This document shows, in pieces, positions 1-11,789 of a stretch of DNA of 64,000 nt (the first letter of the stretch is position 1; each line of letters starts with the position of its first letter). This DNA comes from Aphelocoma coerulescens (Eukaryota > Chordata > Aves > Passeriformes > Corvidae). The notes below the pieces were generated by a model, which was not told where the DNA came from, made no database searches, and was given only the letters and a program-made list of their open reading frames with translations. The translations under genes were made by a program, and so were the position numbers. Location: contig NW_027183804.1 of assembly GCF_041296385.1 (NCBI RefSeq), forward strand, positions 186,001-250,000, in the 5' to 3' direction.

Positions 1-3000
1 CCTCCAAGCAGCCTTGAAACTGAGCACAACACACTGCGGCTCGGGAGCTTCCTTCTCAGATAGACGTGCCGTCACGTTATTCACTCTCGCAGCTCCGTTG
101 CCCACTTGCAGCAGGTGCTACCAAAGCAAAATGCTCCAGAAGTAAAAAGCACTGCTGAGCAAACCTTTTCCTTTGCCTCACGTAAAGCACTGTAAACTGT
201 CCGCTGCACTCTTTATTTCCATTCTCCGCTGCATCTACCACTGTCATCTCTGCATCTCGAAGCATAAAGCTCGGCACAATTCTTCCCAGGGAAAGCTGGA
301 AGAGAAATAGGTAGCAGCACAAGTAGCTGCAAGTGGAACTTTTGTTTTCAACTGCTAACGTGAATCCGCAAAGAAGCGAGCGGCAGCCACGCTTCTTCTT
401 GCAGCCTGTGCGATGCGCACACCAGCTCGGTGCTCTGCGCCCTCATTCGTATGCTCTTCGTACCATGTCGCGCTTTTCATTCTGCCGGAGTCGAAGCGTC
501 GTCTACTTCTCGCCCGGAGAGCACGGTGCCGGAAGAGAAATGCCCCAGCCGACTGCCCTTCCGAAACACACCAGGGCTATGCACTTTTCTCGCAGCGACA
601 TACAGCAGCACTTTCGGTCTTTTCTTGTCGTCCAAATGTAAAGGGAAAGATTCTCAGCAATGTCGGGCACAGAGAACAGTTTTAGGTCAACAAGCACGCC
701 CAGAGCTTGCCCGCGACTCGTGGAAACTTGTGTTTGCACACATTCCAGTGGCAGCCCTCTTTCCTTTACAGCCTGCAGAGCGCCGTCAGATCGCGGTGCT
801 CTCTGCACCTGCCTTCTCCCTTTCAAGTACCACTGCGCAGAATATAGCCTTGCAGGAAGCAATGACGCGGATAGTCGTCTCGCAGAGAAGAACGTGCAAA
901 GACGAAAAGATGTTCTTCTTTGCTCCTCCTCGTCGCCCAGATTGTGGTGCTGTACTGAAAGCCATGGCCAGCGAAAGGCTAATCCAGCAAGTGTTTCTCA
1001 CCTGATGCATTTCGCTGAGGGAGAGCTGAGGAAAATCCTTGCACAGCACACTGCGGATGCGTGCAGTACACATGCTGAAGAGCGGCAAAACTCAAAGCCA
1101 TCGCTGGGCTTCAGTTCTGTCCAGACCGCAGAAGGCGAAGAACGATGTAGCTGGGCACCGCGTTAACGTACTCAGTGGACCGAATTTCAAATGTCCAGCC
1201 AAAAGCTGCTTCATAAGCAGATTCAGCTGAGAATGCTCTGGCTGCTTCACAAAGTAAGGCGCAGCCGTTTCCATTCATCACACTACCTGGCCAGAAGCAG
1301 TATCCTACACCTTCAATGCTGCAGCGTCCATGCAGCTGGAGCACACGCAGTAGGACGCGTCGAGATAGAAGGCGGTCTTCAAGTACCCCCTTCTCCAAGC
1401 AGCCTTGAAACTGAGCACAACACACTGCGGCTCGGGAGCTTCCTTCTCAGATAGACGTGCCGTCACGTTATTCACTCTCGCAGCACAATTCTTCCCAGGG
1501 AAAGCTGGAAGAGAAATAGGTAGCAGCACAAGTAGCTGCAAGTGGAACTTTTGTTTTCAACTGCTAACGTGAATCCGCAAAGAAGCGAGCGGCAGCCACG
1601 CTTCTTCTTGCAGCCTGTGCGATGCGCACACCAGCTCGGTGCTCTGCGCCCTCATTCGTATGCTCTTCGTACCATGTCGCGCTTTTCATTCTGCCGGAGT
1701 CGAAGCGTCGTCTACTTCTCGCCTGAGAGCACGGTGCCGGCAGAGAAACGCTCCGGGCTTCTGCCTCTGCCGAAACACGCCTGGGCTATCCCTCTCAGCG
1801 TTAAGTAGCACAAAATGCTGTCTGCGTTGTGGTCTTTATCTTAAGGGAAAGATTCTCGGCTTCGGCTAGCACAGAGAACTTTGCTGGGACAATACATGTG
1901 TTTTATTATCCTTTCTCGCAAGAAGACTATGGTGCTTCTTTGGAACTGTTGGCCAGTGTAAGGCTAATCCAGCAAGTGCTTCTCTCCTGACACATTTCTC
2001 TGAGCGAGAGCTTCGGCGGACAGTTGGGCTCTGCGAAGCAGAAAGTCTGTGCTTGCACGTAGCGCTGAGGAGAATCTGTGCACAGCGCGCTCTGGATGCG
2101 TGCAGTACACACACTAAAGAGAGCCAAAGCTCAATGTCTCAGTTCTGTCCAGCGCCGGAAATTGAGAAGAACGCAGCCCCAGAGCTCTGGGCTGGAGTGT
2201 GCGATGGTTATGAGCTGTGCCGCTCTTCTGCGTGTCTACTGCACGCATCCATAGTGTACAGTGCAAGGATTTTCCTCAGCTCTCGCTCAGCGAAATGCAT
2301 TAGAAGGGAAGCACATGCTAGATTAGCCATTCGTTAGCCCACGCTTTCAGTAGAGCACCACAATCTGGGCGACGAGGAAAAGCAAAGAAGAACATCTTTT
2401 CGTCTTTGCACGATCTTCTCTGCGAGACATCTCTCCACGTCTTTGCTTCCTGCAAGGCTGTAAGGTGCGCGGTGGTACTTGGAAGGGAGAAGGCAGGTGC
2501 AGAGAGCACCGCGATCTGACGGCGCTCTGCAGGCTGTAAAGGAAAGAAAGCTACCACTTGAATATGGTGCAAATACCAATTTCCACGCGTCGCGGGTAAG
2601 CTCCGGGTAAGCTTGGTGACCTAAAACTGGGCGCTGAGTGAGACGTAACCGAGAATCTTTCCCTTTGCATTCCGGCTCCAACGCAAACAGAATGTGATGC
2701 TACTTAGCGCTGCGAAGGAAAGTGCATAGCCCTGGTGTGTTTGGGAAGAATCAGCAGCCTGGAGCGTTTTTCTGGAGCCTTTCTCCGCTGGCACCGTGCT
2801 CTCTGGGCGAGAAGTAGACGACGCTTCGACTCCGGCAGAATGAAAGCGCGACATGGTACGAAGAGCATTAAAGAATGAGGGCAGAGCACCGAGCTGGTGT
2901 GTGCATCGCACAGGCTGCAAGAGGAAGCCTGGCTGTCACTCGCTTGTTTCCGGATTCACGTTAGCGTTTTAAAACAGAAAGTTCCACTTGCAGCTACTTG

Positions 3001-5330
3001 TGCTGCTGCCTATTTCTCTTCCAGCGTTCCCTGGGAGGAATTGTGCCGAGCTTTATGCTTCGAGATGCAGAGATAACAGTGGTAGATGCGGCGGAGAATG
3101 GAAATACAGAGCACAGCGGACAGTTTATGGTGCTTTACGTGAGGCAAGGGAAAGTGCAGCCCGGCAGTGCTTTTTACTTCTGGAGCATTTTGCTTTGGTA
3201 GCAGCTGCTGCAAGTGGGCAACGGAGCTGCGAGAGTGAATAACGTGACGGCACGTCTATCTGAGAAGGAAGCTCCCGAGCCGCAGTGTGTTGTGCTCAGT
3301 TTCAAGGCTGCTTGGAGGAGGGGGGTACTTGAAGACCGCCTTCTATCTCGACGCGTCCTACTGCGTGTGCTCCAGCTGCATGGACGCTGCAGCATTGAAG
3401 GTGTAGGATACTGCTTCTGGCCAGGTAGTGTGATGAATGGAAACGGCTGCGCCTTACTTTGTGAAGCAGCCAGAGCATTCTCAGCTGAATCTGCTTATGA
3501 AGCAGCTTTTGGCTGGACATTTGAAATTCGGTCCACTGAGTACGTTAACGCGGTGCCCAGTTGCTTCGTTCTTTGCCTTCTGCGGTCTGGACAAAACTGA
3601 AGCCCAGCGATGGCTTTGCGTTTTGGCGCTCTTCAGCGCGAACACTGCACGCATCCACAGTGTGCTGTGCACGGAGTTTCCTCAGCTCGACGTACAATCA
3701 TTTTCTTGCTGTTTCCAGAGTCTAAACTCTTCGTGAAACTCTCGCTCAGCGAGATGCGTCAGGAATGAGGCACTTGCTGGATGAGCTTTTCGCTAGCCAA
3801 GACTTTCAATACAGCACCACAATTCAGGCAAGAAGCAGGAGAAAGGAAGATCATCCTTTCGTCCTTCCACGTTCTTCTCTGCGAGATGACTACCCGTGTC
3901 TTTGCTTCCTGCAAGGCTGTAAGAGGCGCGGTAGTACTTAGAACTGAGAAGGCAGGTGCAGAGAGCACGGCGGTCTGACGGTGCTCTGCAGGCTGTAAAG
4001 GAAAGACGGCAACCACTTGAATGTGGTGCAAACACAAGTTTCCACGCGTCGAGGGCAAGCTCTGGGCGTGCTGGTTGACCTAAAACTGTTCTCTGGGCGG
4101 GACATAGCAGAGAATCTTTCCCTTTCCATTTGGACGACAAGAAAGACCGAAAGTGCTGCTGTATGTCGCTGCGAGGGAAAGTGCATAGACCAGGCGTGTG
4201 TCGGCAGAAGCAGTCGGCTGGGGCATTTCTCTTCCGGCACCGTGCTCTCTGGGCGAGAAGTAGACGACGCTTCGACTCCGGCTGAATGAAAGAGCGACAT
4301 GGGTACTAAAGAGGCCGAACGAAGGCGCAGAGCACCGGACTCGTTACCGCAGCGTACAAACTGAGAAAGGAGCGTGGCTAGCACTCGCCTGCCTGCCCAA
4401 TTCACATTAGCATTGAGAAGGAGGAAGTTCAACGACAACTACTTCCTTGTGCTACTACTTATCCTTCTTCCAACCATCCTTGGAAACTTTGGCGCTTAAC
4501 TTTAGGCTTCGAGATGCAGCAAACACAGTGGTCGCTTCCAAGGAGAGGGGAAGTAGAGAGTGCAGCGGGGAGTTTAGGTGGCTTTACGTAAGGCAAGGGG
4601 AAGGTGCAGCCCAGCATTGGCTTTTTCTTCTAGTTCTTTTCTTCAGGAGAGCAGCTAGCAAGCAGGCTGCGAGAGGCAACAATGGGATGGCTCGTCTGTC
4701 GGAGAAGCCGCAGTCTACAGTGCTGCAGACTGCTGTGCACAGTTTTAATGCTGCTGTAAGTACACGGTACTTTTGGAACGTCTTCTCTCCTGACTCTCCC
4801 ATCTCTGGGAGCTCTAGCTGCTTGAACCTGGCCACACTGAAGGTGTGTGGACGTGGTTGCGCTGCGAGTATCAAGTCTTCCAGAGAAGAGGGATAGTCAA
4901 GAAATGCTTTCTCACCTGGCCTATCTCTCAGTCCGAACTGTGGCTGCAAACGCTGCGCTGCAAGGGTGGACTTACCCACTTGGAGAGAATGTGATGATGC
5001 TCTAGATATAGTTGCGAAGGAAAGTGCTGCTCACTGGAATGTTTTGCCTAGTTCACAGACTTTAAAAGGACTAGGAAGGCCAACGCCTTGTTTTAGCACT
5101 TGTTCTCTGCGTGCAGCTGCTGGATGTTTGGAAGGGCTTTGGGATCCGCCAGAGGTGGAGGGTACGATGCTACAGAGAGCTTGAAGGAAAGCGCCTATCT
5201 CCAGGGCCTTTGATGCAGTTCAGCGGGTGCGAGTGGCATGTTGAGCATGTTCATGATGGCACAGAAAAGGTTCTGAAAGAAAGAGGCCGTGCTGAAACTG
5301 CCTTTACTTTTGCCGCTTAGAAACTGCTCA
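1..5330. repeat. Palindromic satellite array with 1.2-1.45 kb units, left copy
   Basis: Units by position and orientation: 1-331 (+, end of a unit only), 332-1540 (+), 1541 to about 2190 (+, 3' truncated), about 2191-2985 (-, truncated), 2986 to about 4425 (-), about 4426-4975 (-, diverged). Weaker monomer-like echoes continue to about 5330. The unit at 332-1540 lacks about 226 bp near 1482 that the 1-331 and 2986-3240 segments keep, so unit length varies. The units carry many CpGs and overlapping ORFs of up to about 190 codons on both strands. Most have no ATG-initiated, family-like reading, so I call this non-coding satellite. I do not recognise the family. Confidence 0.85.
2180..2225. other. 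Satellite orientation switch (palindrome centre), left
   Basis: Up to about 2180 the sequence follows the + unit, including the segment ending in GAAGAACG. From about 2220 the reverse complement of an earlier part of the same unit begins. The 40 bp or so between them matches neither cleanly. The identical switch lies at about 41414-41459. Confidence 0.7.
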
Positions 5331-6289
5331 GCCAACAATGAAAAGATTCGTCTTGCTTCCCCGCTACGCGCAGGGTTACATCCTTTTATGTCTCCAAGAG
5401 GCAGGATGCACAGCGGAGCTCTTCCACCAACTGCTTCCACACGACTGGGGCCGCGCCAGCCAAGCGCTTTTTGCCGGGCACTCAGCGCTCATGGAAACAA
5501 CCACACGACGGCGCTGCAGACTTGCAAAAGAAGGCCAAGCACCTGGCCCAGCTCAAAACCACCCCAAGGGCAGACAGAGGCAACTTGCAAACGGCCCTGC
5601 ACTCAAATCAACGGTGTCAGGACAAAAAGGTTGCCCTCATCTTCCCCTTCCAAGAGCACACTCTTCTTTACACCACACCTCTTTGGCCCATACAAATCTT
5701 TTCCCTCTCGCAGATTCCGCCCACCAACTTGAAACCATCTGGCAAAAACAGGGCTCAAAACAGTGCCAGCTGAGGAAGATCTTGCTGCCTACAACTTCAC
5801 CTGCACCCCTCAAACTAGCAGCACACACGCTGTTCTCAGCACTCTCCTTCTCAGCTCTAGGTACCATCCTAAGCCTTCCCTCTCCCAGAGTCAGGATCCA
5901 AAGGCAACGGCACCAGGGACTGCTCACACACTGAAGGCACCAGGACAAATAGCTTAAGAGCTTGGCCTTTGCATTCCCACTGACAGCTCAACAGCTCGAA
6001 GCCAGAGAGAGCTCTGCCTGTTGGGAAAAGCCTTTAAAATCCCTAGGAGTACCTGATGTGCACATCCAAACCTGCCTTCCTTGCCAAAGAGAGCAACTAC
6101 AAGCCCATCTCCAAAGAAACGGCATCCCCTCCTCCAAAATACAACACATCCAGCGACTGATCCGCCTCCAGTATTGAATATGTCCAACAATTGCCCCCAC
6201 ACGCACAGGGGCCAGAAGAGAAATGTCTTGCTGGACTATTCCTCCCCACAGTACCTTAACATCTGCTCCAGCAACACTGGCACTATGTC
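5331..6289. other. Unidentified arm segment, copy in A1
   Basis: I recognise no gene or repeat here. Several overlapping ORFs of about 100-215 codons are open on the two strands. A 2 bp deletion near 5482, private to this copy, breaks the longest plus-strand frame (215 codons in A2 and A3, 198 after re-initiation here). That argues against a constrained protein. Confidence 0.6.
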
Positions 6290-7430
6290 CTTGCCTTCCC
6301 AAGGAAAGGCACTCCGAGTCTCTTGGCCTTGCCTTGTCTAGTTCTTCTTAAGGTACCCTTGCTCTGCTTCCTTTGCCTACGTCTGCCTTGCCTCGCACTG
6401 CCTACAACTTGCTGGCTTTGCTTTGCCCGGCCTACCACTCTTTCCCTTGCCTTCCATGCAGGCAAGGCGCTGCAAACCGAGTGCAGGCAATTGTGGGCAA
6501 GTCAAGGGAGAGGTAGGCAAGGCCAGAGCAGTGAGGGGAAAGCAAATGGAGTGGTAGACAAGAGAAGGTCCAGAAGTTAGAGGCAAGGCTGGCTGTAGAA
6601 AGGAAGGGCCACTGATGGGAAGGCCAGGCAGAAACAGGAAGGGCTCAGCAAGCCAAGGCCCTGGAGGAAAACAGTAGGCAGGTCATGTGCTGGGCATGGC
6701 CGTGCAAAGGAATGCAAGGCTCCAGAGGGCTAGCAGGGCAAGGCAAGGCAACTGTTGTGTTGCCAAGGCAAGGCCAGGCAAGGCAGGTGAGAAGTACATT
6801 CAAGGACTGCTGGTACACAAAAGTGGCCAGGACCAAGTGCTCTGTGTGGCCTTGATCCCGCGTGGGTCATCTCTCCTCTGTACCTAAAAGACTTGAGCTA
6901 CCTGCTTTCCCTTGTATGCAAAAGAACTCTCTTTCTGGTCCCCGAGCTCAAGGGCAAAATGTGAATTGCCCCTCCAAGGTTCAAGACATGCAAGGATTGC
7001 TCCCAGACAAAGGCTGCCCACAGAGATGAGTGTGGCAACATGCGTCCTCCCCTGGTCTTCCTCTCATGGGATCCTGAAACACCGGAGATGCTTGAGAGCT
7101 TTGAGATTCCTCGGAGGAGCAGAAAGGGCAGGGCAAGGCCCAGAAATGTCATTGAAAAGGGGTGTTGAATTCCAGGTGGGGGAGGGGTGAGCAAGGTCAT
7201 GCAAGGCAAGGGAGGGGTTCAAGGGCAAGGCAAGGCAAGTGGTGGCTTTGCGAGGCGAGGCAAGGCAATGAGGGTCCTAGAAGGAAAAGGAAAGGTGAGG
7301 CCAGACCTAGACGAATGTGAAAGGAAGTCAGGTGGGGGATGGGTGAGCAAGTCAGTGCAAGGCAGGGGAGAAAAGGCAGGTTGAGGGAAGGCTACAGAGG
7401 GGGCAGCAAGGAAATGCAAGGCATGGGGAA
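6290..7430. repeat. GGCAAGG-rich minisatellite with strand switch, A1
   Basis: The heptamer GGCAAGG and close variants recur dozens of times with irregular spacing. From 6290 to about 6450 the plus strand carries the complement, CCTTGCC. At 6445-6467 the two orientations meet in a short hairpin (CCTTGCCT, a 7-nt loop, AGGCAAGG). From there to about 7430 the plus strand carries GGCAAGG. A less repetitive island of about 350 bp lies at 6830-7130. No coding signal is seen. Confidence 0.85.
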
Positions 7431-7530
7431 GCATGCGAGGAGTGGGTGCTGCCAGCCGGTGGGGATGGCAGGGGCGGGGCCACTGCAAGTAGCATGGTGG
7501 GGATGTGGAGGGGGTGTTAGTGTGCGGGAG

Positions 7531-7551
7531 GTGTGTGTGTGTGTGTGTGTG
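7531..7551 (+). repeat. (GT)n microsatellite, A1
   Basis: An uninterrupted GT tract of 21 bp, followed by a shorter GT-rich patch at 7575-7590. Confidence 0.95.
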
Positions 7552-7655
7552 CAGTGGAGTGCAGGGTAAGTGCAGGTGTGTGTGTGCGTATACGGGGGTT
7601 TTGTGCCAGGTGATGTGCCGGGGAGAGCCGTTCCACCGCAAGGAAGGTGTGGGAG

Positions 7656-8097
7656 TGAAAGGAGTAAGATAGATGTGTCTTTACAAAGAGACCGTGTCAA
7701 TCTCTCCTTAGACAAGGCTAGGAATTTACAGGGGGGGAAGTAACAGAAGAAAGTATTCGTTCTAGAAACTGTTACTAATCAACAGAGACTGTTGCTCAGC
7801 CAAGGCCCTGCTAAATTCCTGAACCTAGAGCAAGGCAGCAAAGACTTCCCAGCATTAGGAATAGTTTGGTTTTCTTCCTTTTCCATTCCAAAAGGGGAGT
7901 GCATATTAGAGGGGGGCGTAGAGTAGGCAGTTCCGGAAGTCTGTAATTCCCGAGTACCTCAGAGGGTGCTGTTGCCAGGAACTTAACATCAGAAGGGGGC
8001 TGCTTCCCGCAATCATTTGAGAGACTCCATGGCAAAAGCCCCATGGCCTCTCCCTGGAGTTGAAGAATGTTACAGGACTCCTCTGTCTCCTTTTTGG
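7656..8097 (+). repeat. ERV-a 5' LTR, A1
   Basis: It starts TGAAAGGAGTAAG and aligns along its length with 11298-11765, including shared blocks TCTTTACAAAGAGACCGTGT, GGCAGTTCCGGAAGTCTGTA and AGGACTCCTCTGTCTCCTTT. The two differ by many substitutions and a few indels, so this is clearly an older insertion than ERV-b. The 3' boundary is approximate because no clean CA end or primer-binding site is visible. Confidence 0.8.
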
Positions 8098-9210
8098 TGG
8101 ATGAAGAAACTCAGAAAGCCACACTTCTGCCAGAACTCTCCAAGATGCCCCCTTTGCTCCCCGTGACTCCATCACTGCCCAGGAAGCTGTCTTTTCTACC
8201 GCAGCAGTTTGACATACAGTTAAAAGTCGCGTGGCAGAGAAAAAAGGCAAGAATTGGTTTCCAAGGGATGGCAAACAAGAGATACCAGAACCTTTGGCCC
8301 TACCAATATTAAAGCAACTCCATTAAGAGAGTTCTTGCACTTCCTGAGGATTGGCAGAAGCCTATCTCATGATGTATGTTGCTGGGGGTCTTTTTAGACT
8401 GGCAAAAGGAGCTGTTGAAGGTTGCTTGATCTGTGCTAAAGCCAACAGCCAAGTTACAAAGTAACTTGCTAGAGGAGGGAGGCCTTGGGCTGCATGGCCC
8501 TTCCAAAGATGCCAGGTGGATTTTCCGGAGATGCCCCAAGTGGCAAGGCTTAATATCTTCTGGTAATCGTATGTCAGCTAGCAAGGTGGCCAGAAGTATT
8601 TCCAACTACTTCAGTAATGACAGGATCTGTTCTTAAGGCATTTTTGGAACAAATCATTCCAAGATACAGCATTGTAGAAGCAATAGATTCAGATAGGGGA
8701 ACTCATTTTGCAGGAAAGATCCTTCAAGGGGTTTTGGCTTCTTTAGGAACACAATGGAACCTCCATAGGCCCTGGCACCCCCAGAGCTCGGCTCGGGTAG
8801 AAAACAATGAAGAGAGAAATAAACACCTTTTGAAGCTGGTAATAGAAACCAAGATGCCATGGGTAGGGCTTTGGACATTGGCTTTGGTGAGAATGAGGGC
8901 CCAACCCAGAAGAGAGATTCAGTTATCTCCCTTTCAATCGTTGTTTGCAATTGCCCTCCTGGTAAGTCTCCACCCAGTGGGGGGGGTAGAGGCAAGTGAT
9001 GCATTTTTAAAACCATCTGTGGCCAGGATCCTGCTTCTTGTGAAACCCCTTCAACAGGAAACTCAGCTGGCGCAAGCCCGGCCTTTGGACTTTGCTGCTT
9101 TTAACATCCAACCAGGAGATAGAGTCCTAATTAAGGAGTAGAAAGAAGCGCCAGTGCTGGTGAAATGGCGTGGCCCATTCCAAGTGTCACTGACGACAGA
9201 AAACAGCCGT
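8098..9210 (+). pseudogene. pol: ERV-a pol remnant (integrase core and C-terminus), A1
   Basis: The only recognisable part is integrase in the frame 8617-9141. It has the second catalytic aspartate in SDRGTHF (about residue 25), then HPQSSARVEN with the glutamate, then a C-terminal segment containing PGDRVLIKE. A stop follows, after which KWRGPFQVSL continues the family's C-terminal fold in the same frame. The zinc-binding N-terminus and the first aspartate are missing or scrambled. Upstream, 8098-8616 carries multiple stops and is not assignable. The element cannot encode a functional integrase. Identification rests on motif order and similarity to the ERV-b integrase. Confidence 0.8.
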
Positions 9211-9589
9211 CAAGTAAGCTGAACACAGGTGAACCCGTCACTCTCGGGTCAAGGTCTCTGAAGCCTCAGAGATTTGCACATCTCAGCTGGAGGAGAAGGC
9301 CGGGAGGCCGTGACTGACACTCTGCAGGAGTGGGCCGGAGCAGTAGGCAGTGCTTCGACATCGGAAGAAGCCCCGCAGTCCTACCTTCAGACCGTCTGCT
9401 GAAATAGACTGTAAAGGCATCCCTCCTCTAGAATCTCCACTCACTTGGGGGCTAATACTTGTGGCCATTTTGTTACGTTAAGTGGTTTCTGTGTCTTCAA
9501 TTGCCACAGGTGCTGCAGAAGACAAGGGGAAAATTAGACTAGCTAATTAGATGACACTATTAAAACATTTTCCTTACTAATTCTACTTT

Positions 9590-11156
9590 GATATGGTCAG
9601 CTGAGTTTAGGCCAGGAGTGGGAGAATCAATTTGCAGCCTTAGGAGAAGAAGTAGCAAAAGTTTTTAACCTTAGCAATTGCTGGCTCTGTGGAAGGCCAG
9701 GAGGATCTGAAGAGTGGCCATAGTTGGCTAGCCCAGCTGAACCTAAATGGTGGGTCAATGTGAGGGCCCACAGTGGGATGGGATTTGGGGCCAAAGAAGG
9801 AAGTTCACGGCCACTTCATTCTTCTCCAACAGGCACTTATTGCCTAATAGGATAGGGCGTGTCTATGTAGGAAAAGGCAATTGTCAATTGACTTTCCCTC
9901 TGGGCTTGAACAACTGGGTTTGGACCCCCAATTGCCCTCCTTCCAATTGTTCCAAATATCAAGGCAAATGCAATCAAATACCTGTTCGGCTCACTAACAG
10001 TAGCTGCGTAAGGCGTTCTTATCACACTTACCAAAAATATTTGGAAGCCTGTAAAGCAATGGGGAGGGACAAGGGGTTTTTTTGACCACCTGTTTTTGAG
10101 CAGTCCCCACAAAAATTCCACAAGTAGAAGACATGTTGTTTGTGATTATCAGTGGGAATGGCCACACCGGATTGGAACTCAAAGCCTTTTAGTGAGTTCT
10201 GCTCCAAATCCAACCAAGCAGCTTGCAGATGTAAATGTAGGTGGGAACCCTGTGCGGGAGCTTGGAAATGCAAATGCTGGGACCCTTATGGTGGGGCAAC
10301 TCTTGTTGGAGGACCGTTAGGCCCGGGAATCCTGCTGTATTTTGAGCCACCAATTGATGACCATGGGTAGGTTCCTTTGCTAATGGAACACGGGCTTTGA
10401 AAGGACAGTATTGGATTTGTGGCCAACATGCTTAGCTCAGGTTACCTCCAAACTGGTCAGGGATATGGTATATTTAGTAGACTGTTGTTCTTTTTGCTAC
10501 TACAAGTTCTGGGAAATCGCTTAGGAATCAAAATCTGTGATGATTTAATTAGAGAAAAGCAGTCAGCTGATGCAGCCCTGGCTGGAGGGAGCACCCCAAA
10601 ACGGGGAAATGATGAACGGCCAACAGAACAAGTTACCCAACACGATGGACCAGCCCCTTGGAAACCTAAGGAATTAATCCCAGATGCCTGGGAACCCATT
10701 TATCATTTGAAGGAGATAATTAGGTTACAAGCTGTCTCGGAAATAATTACCAACCAGCCAGCCACAGCGCTTGACCTTTTTGCTGAGCAACCCACTTAAA
10801 TGAGGAAAGCGGTATTTCAACATTGGATGGTATTAGATTATCTGTTGGCAGAAGAAGGAGGAGTTTGTGGGAAATTAAATGACTCGAGCTGCTGTTTGCA
10901 AGCAGATGACAGCGGAAAAGTGGTCAAACAAATAACAAAGGAAATAACGTCAGCTCGTGGACCTGTCCAAATGTTGAAAGGATGGGAATGGGACATATTT
11001 TCATAGTTAACTGGCCAGCTCTGGGCTAAATGAATACGATTTCTCCTCTTACATGCTATCGCAATTCTCATCTTTTTACCATGCGTGACACCATGCTGGC
11101 TGCAGCTCTTTCAGCAGGTGCTCAAGGGGATGCCGCTAGCAGCCATGCCTACCTGA
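9590..11156 (+). pseudogene. env: ERV-a env remnant, A1
   Basis: The surface subunit is marked by SNCWLCGR at about 9670-9693, a CXXC disulphide-isomerisation motif typical of gamma-type Env. Cysteine-rich scraps follow at 9850-10080 and 10140-10300 in shifting frames. The transmembrane subunit lies at 10680-11010, with heptad-like EIIRLQAVSEIITN, then LLAEEGGVC, then a CC pair separated from that cysteine by seven residues. A hydrophobic stretch follows a stop near 11005. At least five stops or frameshifts break it, so it is non-functional. 9211-9589 between pol and env holds nothing I can assign. Confidence 0.8.
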
Positions 11157-11280
11157 TCCAGAAATGACTACAAAAGGACAGAAAAGAATGTCACTGCAAA
11201 TAATAGCAAAACCCAAGAAGACTCCAGAAGAAAAAATTAAATCCATGGTAATTAAGGTTTGTAAAGACAAATACAGAGCA

Positions 11281-11297
11281 AATAAAAAGAGGAGGGA
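11281..11297 (+). promoter_or_regulatory. ERV-a polypurine tract, A1
   Basis: A purine run (AATAAAAAGAGGAGGGA) sits directly before the 3' LTR, the position expected for the plus-strand primer of reverse transcription. Equivalent tracts flank the 3' LTRs at about 31314-31330 (minus) and 50515-50531 (plus). Confidence 0.65.
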
Positions 11298-11765
11298 TTA
11301 AAAGGAATGAGATGGATGAGTCTTTACAAAGAGACCGTGTGAATCGGCCTGTAGACAAGGCTAGGAAGTTATGGCTAGTGAAGTAACAGAAGAAACTAGG
11401 AGTTCTCTAGAACTGTTACTAATCATCAGAGACTGTTGATTAATCAAGGCCGTGTTAAATTCCTGAACCTAGAGCAAGGCAACAAAGACTTAAGAGCATT
11501 AGGAATGGGGTTCTTTTCTTTCTTCTCGATGCCAAGAGGGGGGTGCATATTAGAGGGGGGCGCATAGAGTAGGCAGTTCCGGAAGTCTGTATCTCCCGAA
11601 TACCTCAGCCAGTGGGGAAAAGGAAGAGGGTGCTGTGGCCGGGAACTTGGCATCAAAAGGGGGCTGCATCCCGCAACCGTTTGACAGACGCCATGGGAAA
11701 AGCCCCATGGACTCTCCCTGTAGTCGAAGAATGTTGCAGGACTCCTCTGTCTCCTTTTCGGATAT
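11298..11765 (+). repeat. ERV-a 3' LTR, A1
   Basis: This is the pair of 7656-8097. It carries about 17 bp (AGCCAGTGGGGAAAAGGA) near 11605 that the 5' LTR lacks. The next recognisable sequence is the CpG island, about 25 bp beyond. Confidence 0.8.
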
Positions 11766-11789
11766 AAACCTCAGGCATCGTGGATTAAT

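Larger units (their letters stand above)
7656..11765 (+). mobile_element. ERV-a: degraded class I (gamma-like) provirus, A1
   Basis: A provirus of about 4.1 kb with two related LTRs (7656 to about 8097 and 11298 to about 11765), integrase remnants, and an env whose order (CXXC in SU, then the TM ectodomain) matches class I retroviruses. Gag, protease and reverse transcriptase are essentially gone. Only a stretch of about 500 bp of unassignable, stop-filled sequence lies between the 5' LTR and integrase. Its integrase and TM resemble ERV-b closely enough to be the same broad lineage. It is present at the same place in all three arms, so it entered before the arms were duplicated. Confidence 0.85.

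Noticed and set aside
332..4975. Overlapping ORFs of 90-190 codons in the satellite units, which could suggest a repeated gene family
   Set aside because: Frames overlap on both strands, many open only from GTG or other non-ATG codons, and unit-to-unit indels break them. No domain is recognisable.
5289..5934. A 198-215 codon plus-strand ORF conserved in three arms
   Set aside because: The A1 copy is shifted by a 2 bp deletion, neighbouring frames are equally open, and no homology is recognised.
6290..7430. Possible CRISPR-like or regularly spaced array
   Set aside because: The heptamer spacing is irregular with no conserved long repeat or unique spacers. It is a minisatellite in a vertebrate genome.
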